The position numbers were made by a program, and so were the translations under genes. The notes below the pieces were generated by a model. The model did no database searches. It had not been told where the DNA came from and saw nothing but the letters and a program-made list of their open reading frames with translations. A stretch of DNA of 64,000 bases from Candidatus Eisenbergiella merdavium (lineage in GTDB: Bacteria > Bacillota > Clostridia > Lachnospirales > Lachnospiraceae), in NCBI GenBank assembly GCA_019119595.1, contig DWWS01000029.1, forward strand, positions 1 to 64,000, read 5' to 3'. Numbering within the stretch: position 1 is the stretch's first letter; every line of letters starts with the position of its first letter. This document shows, piece after piece, positions 9,702-18,822 of this stretch.

Positions 9702-10697
9702 ATGACAGAAAAATATACGGCTCATCAGCTTGCAAAAGAATTGGGGGTGGCGGATTCCACGGTTTCCAGAGCACTGAGCGGCAAGGGAAGGGTGGGTGAG
9801 GAATTAAGTGAAAGAATTATGGACATGGCGAAAGAGCGCGGCCTGGTTTCAAAACCGAAGGCACAGAAAAACACCGGGAATATCGGGATCGTTCTGCCGC
9901 AGGATGCCTGGGACGGGGCTGCCTTTTTTATGGAGTGCATGGAAGGCATTGTAAATTCTCTGGTGACACATGGATATGATACCTTGATCTGCATGGCTGC
10001 TGAAAATGATATCAAGCCTTTGAGAAGGATGGTGGAATCTCAGAAGGCGGACGCATATATATTGCTGCGTGCGCTGGAAAACGATAAGCAGATACGATAT
10101 TTGACCTCTATGGGGAAAAAGTGTATATTAGTCGGGAGCTGCGATATGGATGTGACCCAGATTGATACAAACCACGTGGTATCAGGAAGAGATCTGACCA
10201 TGCATCTTCTGATGCATGGAATGAAAAAAATTGCTTATGTGGGAGGAAATTCAGTCCATATGGTAAATCAGGCGAGACTGAAGGGATTCCTGGAAGCGCA
10301 TGAAAGATTGCGGACAGGCTGTGAAAAAAAGCTGATTTTTCAGGATGTTACGACAGTTGAGCAGATACAATATGCGGAAGAAAGGATCATGGCAGGAAAT
10401 GCGGACTGTATCATATGCGGTGATGATCTGATCTGCATGCGGGTTCTGCAGGCGCTCACTTTGAACGGAATCCATGTTCCCGCAGACATATCGGTCGCAT
10501 CGCTGAATAACGGCCCGTTTCTGGATCACTATGTGCCTCAGATCACTTCCGTGGAAATAAACGCCAGGGAATTGGGTATAGCTGCCGGACAGCAGGCGAT
10601 TAAGATGCTGAAAGGAAAAAGCGACAGCAGCAGGCATTTGTTTGGCTATAATCTGTTATTTCGCGGGTCAACGAAAAACTACAGGCTTTCAGAATGA
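9702..10697 (+). CDS. LacI-family transcriptional regulator of the glycan locus
   Basis: DNA-binding repressor or activator of the LacI/GalR family, 331 aa. The N-terminal helix-turn-helix is YTAHQLAKELGVADSTVSRA with the hinge region after it. A periplasmic-binding-protein-like sensor domain runs from about residue 60 (GNIGIVLPQDAW) to the end. It is embedded between the GH2 and sulfatase genes, so it most likely senses a sugar released by this pathway and controls the cluster. The SD cggagatc precedes ATG 9702. I did not find a convincing LacI-type operator near the cluster's first gene. Confidence 0.93.
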   Translation: MTEKYTAHQLAKELGVADSTVSRALSGKGRVGEELSERIMDMAKERGLVSKPKAQKNTGNIGIVLPQDAWDGAAFFMECMEGIVNSLVTHGYDTLICMAAENDIKPLRRMVESQKADAYILLRALENDKQIRYLTSMGKKCILVGSCDMDVTQIDTNHVVSGRDLTMHLLMHGMKKIAYVGGNSVHMVNQARLKGFLEAHERLRTGCEKKLIFQDVTTVEQIQYAEERIMAGNADCIICGDDLICMRVLQALTLNGIHVPADISVASLNNGPFLDHYVPQITSVEINARELGIAAGQQAIKMLKGKSDSSRHLFGYNLLFRGSTKNYRLSE

Positions 10698-10825
10698 TTG
10701 AATCAGTAGGCAGAAAAGTTTTCGGAAAGAAAGCTTGACATTATAGGAAGGGTGAAGGAGTGAAAGAAAATGCTTGCACTCTCCCTGATTTATACGCGCG
10801 CCAGGGCGTGCAGATAGGAGCGAAA

Positions 10826-12301
10826 ATGAAAAAGCCCAACATCTGTATTTTTATGACAGATCAACAGAGGTATGATACGGTACCGCCGTATCGGCTTTGC
10901 GCAATGCCGAATTTGGAACGGTTTTCTGAAGAAGCAACAAATTTTATGCAGAACTATTGCCCGTCTCCTCACTGCTGTCCCTCCAGAGCCAGCTTTTTCT
11001 CCGGGCTTTATCCAAGCGAGCATGGAGTATGGAATAATGTGAATGTCGGAAATGCTCTGTCCAGAGGACTGGCAGAGGATGTTAAGCTGTGGAGCGAGGA
11101 TCTGAAAGAGAACGGTTACAAAATGTTTTTTTCCGGGAAATGGCATGTATCGGCTGAGGAAGGGCCGCAGGACCGCGGATTTGAAACGGTTTTTCCTGTC
11201 GATTCCTATACCGGTGTGCAGTCTGCCGCAAGGGAAAGGGTTCCGAAGCTGAATGAATGGGATCCTTACAGGAAGGCGGACAGAAAAGAAAGCGGGAGAA
11301 GACAGCCGGGAGAGCTTACCAAGAAGGGGTATCCGGAATACCTGCTTTATGGAAATGCGGAAAATCCCTTCGGAGACGGGGATGTGACAGAATATGCTGT
11401 TTCGCTGATCCGGGATAAATTAGGAGAAGAAAAGGATCCCTGGTGCCTGTTTGTCGGGACACTTGGGCCTCATGACCCATATCAGCCTCCGAGAGAGTTT
11501 CTGGAATGGTATGAAGATAAAGAAATAGAGCTGCCTTCCAGTTTTCATGACGATCTGACAGACAGGCCGGCGTTATACCGAAGAACCAGGGATATTTTTA
11601 AACAGCTTTCCGATGAGGAGTACAGGGACGGAATCCGGCATTACAGAGCGTTCTGTTCCTATGAGGATTTCCTTTTCGGACGGTTGATAAACGCTTTAAA
11701 GGAACAGGGGATTTATGACGATACGGTGATCATTTATCTGTCTGACCACGGTGATTATGCGGGAGCGCATGGGTTATGGACAAAAGGACTGCCCTGTTTT
11801 CAGGAGGCGTATCATATCCCGCTTCTGATCCATTTGCCGGGACAGAAGAAGAAACGGCAGATATTTGATTTTACCAATCTTACAGATTTGGCTCCCACCA
11901 TCCTCAAGCTGGCGGGAATATCCTTTGAGAACCGTTTTTCAGGAAGATCCCTGACCGGCTATCTTTCCGGGGAAGACAGCGGAGCGCCGCAGCCTGTACC
12001 ATATGTATATACGCAGACGAATGGAAATGAGCTGTATGGGATACAGCGCTCCGTGATGAGCAGGGAATGGAAGTATGTATATAATGGCTTTGACTATGAT
12101 GAATTGTATCATTTGACGGATGACCCGGGAGAGCAGAAAAATCTGATCGCAGACAGCCGCCTTTCGCAGGTTGTCCAAGAGCTTTCAAAGGAGCTGTGGC
12201 TGTTTGCCTATCGTCATAAGGATACATGCATAACCCCCTACATTACCGTAGAACTGGCTGAATATGGCCCGGGAATTGCGTTTGGGCCGGAAAAGAAATA
12301 A
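10826..12301 (+). CDS. Cys-type sulfatase (arylsulfatase superfamily, S1)
   Basis: Sulfate-ester hydrolase, about 491 aa, acting on a sulfated sugar. The metal-binding start (ICIFMTDQQR) and the active-site signature CCPSRASFFSG are present. In that signature Cys50 is the residue converted to formylglycine. YLSDHGDYAGAHG supplies further metal ligands. Being Cys-type in an anaerobe, it needs a radical-SAM maturase (anSME), which is not in this window. The longest frame uses GTG 10760, but ATG 10826, preceded by taggag, begins right at the conserved N-terminus and is preferred. No signal peptide is seen, so desulfation would be cytoplasmic. Confidence 0.92.
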   Translation: MKKPNICIFMTDQQRYDTVPPYRLCAMPNLERFSEEATNFMQNYCPSPHCCPSRASFFSGLYPSEHGVWNNVNVGNALSRGLAEDVKLWSEDLKENGYKMFFSGKWHVSAEEGPQDRGFETVFPVDSYTGVQSAARERVPKLNEWDPYRKADRKESGRRQPGELTKKGYPEYLLYGNAENPFGDGDVTEYAVSLIRDKLGEEKDPWCLFVGTLGPHDPYQPPREFLEWYEDKEIELPSSFHDDLTDRPALYRRTRDIFKQLSDEEYRDGIRHYRAFCSYEDFLFGRLINALKEQGIYDDTVIIYLSDHGDYAGAHGLWTKGLPCFQEAYHIPLLIHLPGQKKKRQIFDFTNLTDLAPTILKLAGISFENRFSGRSLTGYLSGEDSGAPQPVPYVYTQTNGNELYGIQRSVMSREWKYVYNGFDYDELYHLTDDPGEQKNLIADSRLSQVVQELSKELWLFAYRHKDTCITPYITVELAEYGPGIAFGPEKK

Positions 12302-12337
12302 GTTTACGAAAGCTTTTAACAGCGACGGAGAGGACAG

Positions 12338-14803
12338 ATGAGACAGCATATTGATATGAAAAAGGCGGCATCCTTTCAGGGAGCGATGGATTTTTCCAGC
12401 CTGTTGGATGCTCCTGCGGGGAAATATGGTCATGTGAAGGTAAGAGACGGACATTTCTATTTTGAAAATGGAAAAAGAATCCGCTTTTTTGGATTTAATT
12501 TTCCGGCCCGCTCAAATATGCCTGATCATGAAACGGCTGAAGCGCTGGCAGACAGCCTTGCCGCTTTGGGGGTGAATGTGGTCAGGATTCATGCGGCGGA
12601 TGCATACCCCGGAGAAAAGGGCTGGTCAACAGACCCGGAATATTCCATCCTGGATTACCGGAAAGGGAGCGGCGGGCTTAACGAAAAAGGGCTGGAACGT
12701 CTGGATTACTGGCTGTATCAATTAAAGAAGCGCGGCATTTATCTGCATATTGATCTTCTGGTGGCAAGAAGATTTGAAAAAGAGCAAAATCTGGATTATC
12801 CCTACGATCTTTACATGAGTAAATCCTCCAGCCATTTTAATGAGCGGCTGATCGAGCTGCAGGAGCAGTATGCATTGCAGTATCTGACGCATATCAATCG
12901 ATACACCGGGCTTGCGCTTGCGGAGGACCCGGCTGTAATGACGGTCCAGATATGCAACGAAGACTCTGTTTTTTTCGATTCCCGCCTCGCCAGAAAAGGG
13001 CCGGCTGTGCAGGCGTATCAGGATGAGCTGAAGAAGCGGTTTAACTCCTTTTTGCTCGCGAAGTATGGGAACAGGCAAAATTTGATAAAAGCTTGGACGT
13101 GGGGGAATAAGACAGAAATAAAAAGCGATCTGGAAGAGGGGGAGGATCCGGAAAAAGGAACGGTTCGCTGCCCTGAGATTGGAAATTATTGTCAGAATGT
13201 AAATGATCCATTGTACGAAAAGGTTCAGGAAACGAGGTTGGAATCTCCGGGGCGATATGCCGATTTTACACAATTTGAAATTGCCCTCAATCGGAAATAC
13301 TACAGAAGGATGATCGGTCTTCTGCGTTCCATACCGGTAAAGGCTCCGATCGCAACGGGCTGTCTTTTGGCGGGAGCGGCGGATATTTATTCGCATCTGG
13401 ATGCAGAGGTGATGGAAAATAATGCGTATTTTAACCATCCTCTTGGCAGCGATCCAAAATATGAAGGGATCCTTGTGCCTGATCTGAGAGATTATGTCTC
13501 GACTGATCCGCTGACAGAAACGTTTCCTGAAATGGAGCATCGCAGCAATATTACGGTGCAGGCAAGCATCGCGGCCGTGGAAAAAAGACCGATGATCCTG
13601 AGTGAATGGAATGAATACGGCCTCCAGCTTTTTCATGCTCCGGCTTACTTAATGACGACGGCTTATGCCTGCCTGAATGATTGGGACGGCCTGATCATTT
13701 ATTGCTACCATACGGACGATCACCTGCGGCCGGAGGCTGCAGACCGGGTGCTTGATCTGATGGACTGCTACAGCGATCCGTCTCTCATGCTTCAATTTGG
13801 CGTGCTGTCAAGCATATTCCAGAGAGGATTAATCCGGGTTTCCCCTGTGAGCGCACATCTGGTATACCGGCAGGAGGATTTGCAGCGCCTTCCCTATACC
13901 TATCGTATGCCAACTGCTTATCTGCCGCTGGTCATGCGAATGAGAAGCGTCTTTCTGGAGGCCGGAGAAAAGTATGAGGGTGATGCGCAGGTGGCGGTAA
14001 GCGCCGGATTTGTGGCCGGGGGTGATTACACCAGGGCGGAGCACGCCATTTTGTACAGACACAGCGATGATCTGGATGCGTATGGGAAAAACAGGATCTC
14101 TGCAGAGGAAGCCTCTTTCGGGAAATACAGAGATTCCGGCGGCAGGGTGGAGCTGGAGGATGCAAACTATCACGGAGAGGCTTTTCTGAATGGCAGATAT
14201 CTGACCATAGATGAGGTCGATAAGCTGACTGAAAAAAATGACTATACGCTTTTCGCCAGGCTAACGGATCACGCCCTGAAGAAGTGGGGGATCCTTTCGG
14301 AACGGACCGGGCTGCAGGAGGATGGAGAAATGGTTTCCCAGACAGGAGAGCTTTCGTTTCATCCTCACAGAGGAAGCTTTCGGGTAAATGCGAAGGAAGT
14401 GAAAATGTATGCAGGAAGAAACCATGGCAGGATCGAGCTGGGAGAAAATATCTGTGTGAGAGGGAGCAATCGTTCTCTGTTTGCCTGTGCATTTTCTCTG
14501 GACAGGAAGGCCCTGGAGGCTTCCGAACATTATCTGATCCTTGTTTTTGGGGAATCTGGACGGGATAAGACCACATATCACCCGGTTGATCCGCAGCTTA
14601 CGGAGGTTCGGAGAGAAGGGCGAAGATTTATAGAAATTCTGGATGGAGTAATAGAGATCAGAAATTTGGAGGGAAAAAGGATTTATGAGCTTTCGGCAGA
14701 CGGCAGGAGACAGTCGGTGCTGGCAGAGGCCGGAGAGCATAAGCGAGGGGAAATCCGAATGAAGTCTCCAATTATAGAAATTGCTGCGGTTAACCGAAGA
14801 TAG
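12338..14803 (+). CDS. GH5-like (cellulase-type) glycoside hydrolase, multidomain
   Basis: Clan GH-A-type retaining hydrolase, 821 aa, cytoplasmic. A short N-terminal strand leads into the barrel at GKRIRFFGFNFPARSN. The acid/base is in QICNED (Asn207-Glu208) and the nucleophile is Glu423 in ILSEWNEYG. About 380 further residues form beta-rich C-terminal domains of unknown role. The SD ggagagg precedes ATG 12338. It is the last gene of the glycan cluster, followed at once by a terminator. Family assignment rests on the two catalytic glutamates and barrel pattern; GH5, GH39 or another GH-A family is possible. The substrate is unknown. Confidence 0.8.
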   Translation: MRQHIDMKKAASFQGAMDFSSLLDAPAGKYGHVKVRDGHFYFENGKRIRFFGFNFPARSNMPDHETAEALADSLAALGVNVVRIHAADAYPGEKGWSTDPEYSILDYRKGSGGLNEKGLERLDYWLYQLKKRGIYLHIDLLVARRFEKEQNLDYPYDLYMSKSSSHFNERLIELQEQYALQYLTHINRYTGLALAEDPAVMTVQICNEDSVFFDSRLARKGPAVQAYQDELKKRFNSFLLAKYGNRQNLIKAWTWGNKTEIKSDLEEGEDPEKGTVRCPEIGNYCQNVNDPLYEKVQETRLESPGRYADFTQFEIALNRKYYRRMIGLLRSIPVKAPIATGCLLAGAADIYSHLDAEVMENNAYFNHPLGSDPKYEGILVPDLRDYVSTDPLTETFPEMEHRSNITVQASIAAVEKRPMILSEWNEYGLQLFHAPAYLMTTAYACLNDWDGLIIYCYHTDDHLRPEAADRVLDLMDCYSDPSLMLQFGVLSSIFQRGLIRVSPVSAHLVYRQEDLQRLPYTYRMPTAYLPLVMRMRSVFLEAGEKYEGDAQVAVSAGFVAGGDYTRAEHAILYRHSDDLDAYGKNRISAEEASFGKYRDSGGRVELEDANYHGEAFLNGRYLTIDEVDKLTEKNDYTLFARLTDHALKKWGILSERTGLQEDGEMVSQTGELSFHPHRGSFRVNAKEVKMYAGRNHGRIELGENICVRGSNRSLFACAFSLDRKALEASEHYLILVFGESGRDKTTYHPVDPQLTEVRREGRRFIEILDGVIEIRNLEGKRIYELSADGRRQSVLAEAGEHKRGEIRMKSPIIEIAAVNRR

Positions 14804-14810
14804 ATAAAGA

Positions 14811-14842
14811 AAGGGCCCTGCCAGGCGATTGCAGGGCCTTTT
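14811..14842 (+). terminator. Rho-independent terminator of the glycan-utilisation cluster
   Basis: Eight-bp GC-rich stem GGCCCTGC (14814-14821) and GCAGGGCC (14831-14838) with a nine-base loop, followed by TTTT. It begins 8 bases after the stop of the GH5-like gene and marks the 3' end of the cluster. Confidence 0.88.
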
Positions 14843-15205
14843 GGCAGCTGATCGAAAATGTTGATCTTTACATAGGGCTTTGAATATAGTAAAAAGAGGA
14901 TTGCTTTCCGCGCCAGTCCGTGCTATTCTTTTCTTACAGCAGAAGATCAGGAAGTCGGTTCTGCGCCGCTTCCGAAAGATTGATCGTCTGTTCTGGCGTT
15001 CAGAGACCGGAAACGACTTTCTGACGCTCATTTCTATTTTTCTTTATTTATATCTAATTATTTCCTGCATCTTTGAAACAGTTTTTGAAAAGGGAAAGGC
15101 CATGTCCGAAAAGTGTTCTTATCTTACAGGGCTGAGGAAAGCGTCAAAGAAAGCGTCCGCTTCTTTTTCTCCGGAACAGGGCTGCTCCCACAAAAAGGAG
15201 GGATT
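14843..15205 (+). other. Intergenic region without a recognised gene
   Basis: About 360 bp between the cluster terminator and the Rpn-type gene. It has an AT-rich core around 15030-15075. I see no clear promoter pair, RNA gene or complete small reading frame here. The frame of the next gene is open from 15113, but the codons before 15206 lack an SD and look non-coding. Confidence 0.4.
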
Positions 15206-16441
15206 GTGAATTTGTTTTATGATTATCCTGTTCTGAATGCTCTATGGAGCTTCAGCCTTGCGGAAGAATCCGAGCTTTTCCGGAAAGAAAGGGAACCGGG
15301 AAAGGAATGCCCAGAAGAGGGGCGCTTAAAAGAGGAGCTCTTAAAAGAAGGGAAGACGGATCCGGCGAGGAAAAAGCTGCTGTCCCGGCTTCGGAAGGAT
15401 CCGGAGGCATATGAGCAGTTTCTTGATCTGCCGCCCCGGCTGCAGGGGGAATTTCTGAGCTTCTGCACGGGACAGAAGGGGGTGAAGATCACGTATGATC
15501 CGTTTTTCAAATTTGTCTTTAATCCGGAGCTTCATCCGGAACGGCTGGAGCGCCTGCTTTCAGAGCTGCTGAAGGAAAGGGTAAAGATCCGCCAGCTTCT
15601 GCCCCCGGAATCCATTCGTTTCCATGAGGGGATGTCGCTGGTGGTGATGGATATTCTGGTGGAGCTTGCCTCAGGCGCGCTCTGCGATGTGGAAATCCAG
15701 AAGGCTCCCTACGCCTTCCCGGGACAGCGCGCGGCCTGCTATTCGTCCGAGCTGGTGGTGCGCCAGTATTCCCGTGCCAGGCGCAGGACGGCGGCAGAAA
15801 AAACGCCCTTTTCCTACCGGCAGCTTTCCAGAGTTTATACGATCGTCATTCTGGAAAAGAGCAGCGGTGAATTCTGCCGCTATTCCGACCATTACGTGCA
15901 CCGTGCGTCACAGGTCTTTGACACGGGCCTTTCCCTGAATCTGCTGCAGGAATATATTTTTATCTCTCTCGATATTTTTCACAATATCGTACATGAGATC
16001 AAGGAGGAGCTGGACGCATGGCTCATGTTCCTAAGCTCCGATGAACCCGCTGACATTGCCCGCATCATCGCCGCCTTCCCGGAATTCGCGGAATACTACA
16101 GGGATATTGCGGGCTTTCGAGAAAAACCGGAGGAGTTGATCAGTATGTTCAGCAGAATACTTGCGGAAATGGACCGCGACGAATATTTTTGCATGATGGA
16201 GGATCTGAAGGAGGACAACAGGAAGCTTTCCGAGCAGGCCCGCGGACTGGAGGACAGAAACCAGAATCTTGAAGACGAGAATCAGAACCTGGAGAACCGT
16301 CTGAACAGTCTGATGGAGCAGAGAGACCGCATGGCGGTCCGGTATTATCAGGAAACCGGGAACGCAGAGGAGATCGCCGGACTGCTCGGGATGTCAAAGG
16401 AGGAGCTTCAGGCAGTTTTGGGAACCGGGGAAGAAGGCTGA
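15206..16441 (+). CDS. Rpn/PD-(D/E)XK-family nuclease (transposase-like)
   Basis: Predicted nuclease of the Rpn (recombination-promoting nuclease)/PD-(D/E)XK transposase-like group, about 411 aa from the GTG at 15206. The core begins TYDPFFKFVFNPE, and DILVELASGALCDVEIQKAP carries the D...ExQ active-site pattern typical of the family. The C-terminal 100 residues form a coiled coil with repeats (LEDRNQNLEDENQNLENRL) and end in a short helical tail. The SD aaggaggg lies 3 bases before the GTG, which is why that start was chosen. Family members are often repeated in Clostridial genomes. A MITE-like palindrome follows at once, which may or may not be related. Confidence 0.82.
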   Translation: MNLFYDYPVLNALWSFSLAEESELFRKEREPGKECPEEGRLKEELLKEGKTDPARKKLLSRLRKDPEAYEQFLDLPPRLQGEFLSFCTGQKGVKITYDPFFKFVFNPELHPERLERLLSELLKERVKIRQLLPPESIRFHEGMSLVVMDILVELASGALCDVEIQKAPYAFPGQRAACYSSELVVRQYSRARRRTAAEKTPFSYRQLSRVYTIVILEKSSGEFCRYSDHYVHRASQVFDTGLSLNLLQEYIFISLDIFHNIVHEIKEELDAWLMFLSSDEPADIARIIAAFPEFAEYYRDIAGFREKPEELISMFSRILAEMDRDEYFCMMEDLKEDNRKLSEQARGLEDRNQNLEDENQNLENRLNSLMEQRDRMAVRYYQETGNAEEIAGLLGMSKEELQAVLGTGEEG

Positions 16442-16461
16442 AGGAAGCAGAGAGACGAAAA

Positions 16462-16627
16462 GTTACAGTTCACTCCGCGCCATTCGCAAAGCCGCGCTTA
16501 CGCGCTTTCCGCTGCTCCGCAGCTCCCTTTGCTCATAAACGGGCGCTCCCTTCGTCCGCTCAGAGCCAGTCATCTGTTCGTGCAAGCACGACATCTGCCT
16601 GGTTCTGGCGGACGAGTGAACTGTGAC
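16462..16627. repeat. MITE-like element with 14-bp terminal inverted repeats
   Basis: About 166 bp bounded by GTTACAGTTCACTC (16462-16475) and the complement of GTCACAGTTCACTC (16614-16627), 13 of 14 positions identical. The interior contains smaller palindromes (for example TCGTGC/GCACGA near 16580) and no reading frame. It sits between the Rpn-type gene and the promoter of the phosphofructokinase gene. It may be a non-autonomous mobile element or an extragenic palindromic repeat; one copy cannot distinguish them. Confidence 0.55.
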
Positions 16628-16666
16628 AGCGAAAAAAGCGAATCGACACGGGCTGCGACAAACCTC

Positions 16667-16695
16667 TTGTCATGAAGAAATGAATCTGCTATAAT
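16667..16695 (+). promoter_or_regulatory. Promoter of the PPi-phosphofructokinase gene
   Basis: TTGTCA (16667-16672), a 17-bp spacer and a perfect TATAAT (16690-16695). It lies about 110 bp before the start codon and just outside the MITE-like element. It is one of the best sigma-A-type matches in the window, in keeping with a highly expressed glycolytic gene. Confidence 0.85.
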
Positions 16696-16805
16696 TTTAA
16701 CGATTTCGGAAAAGCCTGTTTTTTCCGGAAAAACCGCCTGCGTAGAAGCGCAGCGCGGCAGATACAGACATTCAGACTTCAAACAAAGAAAAAGGAGATG
16801 TCAAA

Positions 16806-18035
16806 ATGAGAGGAAACATTGTAGTTGGACAGTCCGGCGGACCGACCGCTGTCATCAACTCTTCTGTTGCCGGCGTATACGCGGCGGCCAAGAAGCTTGG
16901 CGTAAAGAAAATTTATGGTATGGTACACGGAATTCAGGGCTTCCTGCAGGACAACCTGATCGACCTGGGAGAGTACCTGGACGACGAGACCGGAATCGAG
17001 CTTCTGAAGAGAACCCCTTCCGCATTCCTCGGCTCCTGCCGTTTCAAAATGCCCAAGATCGAAGGACATGAGGATGTGTATGAGAAGGTTTTCGAGATCA
17101 TGGAAAAGCATGATATCGAGTGCCTGTTCTACGCGGGCGGAAACGATTCCATGGATACGGTGAAGATGCTGTCCGATTATGCGGCAGCTCACAATAAGCC
17201 GCAGCGCTTCATGGGCGTTCCCAAGACCATCGACAACGATCTGCCTGTGACCGATCACTGCCCCGGCTATGGTTCCGCGGCGAAATATATCGCGACCAGC
17301 ATGAAGGAGATCATCCGTGACAACGAGTCCTTCGGCGTGGAGAAGCCCACCGTCTGCATCGTGGAGATCATGGGACGCCATGCAGGATGGCTGACCGCTG
17401 CTGCAGCTTTAAGCCGCGGCGACGACTGCTCCGGCCCGGATGCGATCTATCTGCCGGAGGTAACCTTTGACATGGACAAGTTCATGGAGAAGGTGAAGCA
17501 CCTTGCGGCAACCAAGTCCTCCGTCGTTATCGCGGTATCCGAGGGTGTTGCTCTGGCAGACGGACGTTTCGTATGCGAGCTTGGCAATGCTTCCGATTTC
17601 GTGGATGCCTTCGGCCATAAGCAGCTTTCCGGCTGCGCTGCGACGCTGGCGAACAAGGTGGCTGCAGAGACCGGCCTGAAGACCCGTGCGGTGGAATTCT
17701 CTACCCTGCAGCGTGCGGCTACGCACCTGGCTTCCCTGACCGATATCAATGAGGCATTCCAGGTTGGCTACGATGCGGTGAAGGCTGCCGAGGAAGGCAA
17801 GACCGGCATGATGATCACTCTGGACAGAAACGGCGACGACCCGTATCAGTGCGGCACCAGCGCTTATGATATCCACGCCATCGCAAACGTGGAAAGACCG
17901 GTTCCGGCCGAGTGGATCACCGAGGACGGCTGCGATGTGAACGAGGGCTATATCAAATACGCGAGACCGCTCATCATGGGCGAGCTTCAGCCTCTGTTCA
18001 TCAACGGCGTTCCCCGCCATCTGGTGAGAAAATAA
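16806..18035 (+). CDS. pfp: Pyrophosphate-dependent 6-phosphofructokinase
   Basis: Phosphorylates fructose 6-phosphate to fructose 1,6-bisphosphate in glycolysis, reversibly with PPi; 409 aa, cytoplasmic. The two donor-specificity positions point to PPi rather than ATP: GGNDS (111-115) carries Asp where ATP enzymes have Gly (GGDGS), and PKTIDND (139-145) carries Lys where ATP enzymes have Gly. The N-terminal GQSGGPTAVINSS loop is also typical. Codon choice is strongly biased (few rare codons), as for abundant proteins. SD aaggagat precedes the ATG. It is a single-gene unit with its own promoter and a terminator 15 bp after the stop. Confidence 0.93.
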   Translation: MRGNIVVGQSGGPTAVINSSVAGVYAAAKKLGVKKIYGMVHGIQGFLQDNLIDLGEYLDDETGIELLKRTPSAFLGSCRFKMPKIEGHEDVYEKVFEIMEKHDIECLFYAGGNDSMDTVKMLSDYAAAHNKPQRFMGVPKTIDNDLPVTDHCPGYGSAAKYIATSMKEIIRDNESFGVEKPTVCIVEIMGRHAGWLTAAAALSRGDDCSGPDAIYLPEVTFDMDKFMEKVKHLAATKSSVVIAVSEGVALADGRFVCELGNASDFVDAFGHKQLSGCAATLANKVAAETGLKTRAVEFSTLQRAATHLASLTDINEAFQVGYDAVKAAEEGKTGMMITLDRNGDDPYQCGTSAYDIHAIANVERPVPAEWITEDGCDVNEGYIKYARPLIMGELQPLFINGVPRHLVRK

Positions 18036-18049
18036 GAATACAGCTTCCG

Positions 18050-18086
18050 CGGGATGTCCGGTATCCGGATGTCCCGTTTTTTTTTT
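18050..18086 (+). terminator. Rho-independent terminator of pfp
   Basis: Stem GGGATGTCCGG and CCGGATGTCCC around a TAT loop, with two G-U pairs, followed by ten Ts (18077-18086). It starts 15 bases after the phosphofructokinase stop codon. Confidence 0.9.
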
Positions 18087-18341
18087 ATGTACAGGAAATC
18101 CGTATTTTACAGGAGGAAAAAAGAAACAGGCCATTTCGGATAATGGGCCGGTATGGAGTCTGGTACGGCGAAAACAGGGCAGGCCGGGCGGTTTATAGTC
18201 TTTTTATTCGAAGAACACAGAATGTTCACAAAACGGGTCTACAATAAAATCATCAACGGAAGAACACCGGCTGTTATGACAAAAATCCCGGGTATGCCAG
18301 AGGAGCGGGCGGCTTCCTAAATACATACAGGAGGCACGACT
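18087..18341 (+). other. Leader region of the HEAT-repeat gene, nothing recognised
   Basis: Stretch between the pfp terminator and the next start. It contains an orphan SD-like AGGAGG near 18111 without a sensible downstream frame, and TACAAT at 18240 without a matching -35. I see no RNA gene. Confidence 0.35.
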
Positions 18342-18680
18342 ATGAACGATCAGAAGGAAGAAGCAAAAATCGCGAAATTTGCGGAGAAGAAAAAATCAGG
18401 CCCTATCATCAAGATCATGGAGAAGGCGGACAGTGAGGTGCTGATCGCTGCGCTGAAGGCTCTTTCCGGAATCGGGGACGAGGATTCGGCAAATAAGATC
18501 ACCCATTATCTGGATCATCCGGATGCCGGAGTGAGGGTGGCGGCCTGTCAGGCAGCGCTCGTCATCGATACGGATTATATGAAGACCAGGGTCAGACATC
18601 AGCTTGCCGTAGAGCAGGACACGGATGCCAAAAAGCAGATCCAGGAGGCTCTGAATCAGGCAAAGGAGACCAGAATGTAA
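18342..18680 (+). CDS. Small HEAT-repeat protein
   Basis: Cytoplasmic helical-repeat protein of 112 aa. Two HEAT/PBS-lyase-like repeats are visible: a first around VLIAALKALSGIGDEDSANK and a second around GVRVAACQAALVIDTDYM. The N-terminus is charged (KKSGPIIKIMEKADSE). Such proteins are protein-protein scaffolds; the partner is unknown. The SD aggaggc precedes the ATG. It is a single gene with a strong terminator 22 bp downstream. Confidence 0.7.
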   Translation: MNDQKEEAKIAKFAEKKKSGPIIKIMEKADSEVLIAALKALSGIGDEDSANKITHYLDHPDAGVRVAACQAALVIDTDYMKTRVRHQLAVEQDTDAKKQIQEALNQAKETRM

Positions 18681-18702
18681 GAACCGGAAGAACATTTTTT
18701 TC

Positions 18703-18741
18703 GCCGCCGCAAAGGGAAAACATTTTGCGGCGGCACTTTTT
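18703..18741 (+). terminator. Rho-independent terminator after HEAT-repeat gene
   Basis: Perfect 11-bp stem GCCGCCGCAAA (18703-18713) and TTTGCGGCGGC (18724-18734), followed by ACTTTTTA. The T-rich stretch on the 5' side (18695-18701) does not help the opposite strand. Confidence 0.85.
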
Positions 18742-18784
18742 ATCCCTCTTTTCGATTCATCCGTTTTTCTTAAGGATTCGTTCC

Positions 18785-18813
18785 TTGACAAAAGAGGAGG
18801 ATGATAGTATGCT
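18785..18813 (+). promoter_or_regulatory. Promoter of LacI repressor/glycogen phosphorylase operon
   Basis: Consensus TTGACA (18785-18790), 17-bp spacer, TATGCT (18808-18813). Transcription would start at about 18820, directly on the adjacent operator. The ATG at 18820 is therefore unlikely to be a start codon; the true start is at 18904. Confidence 0.8.
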
Positions 18814-18822
18814 GGCTCTATG

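Noticed and set aside
14843-15205. N-terminal extension of the Rpn-type gene or a separate small gene
   Set aside because: The frame is open from 15113 but has no SD and unlikely composition; the GTG at 15206 with aaggaggg fits better.
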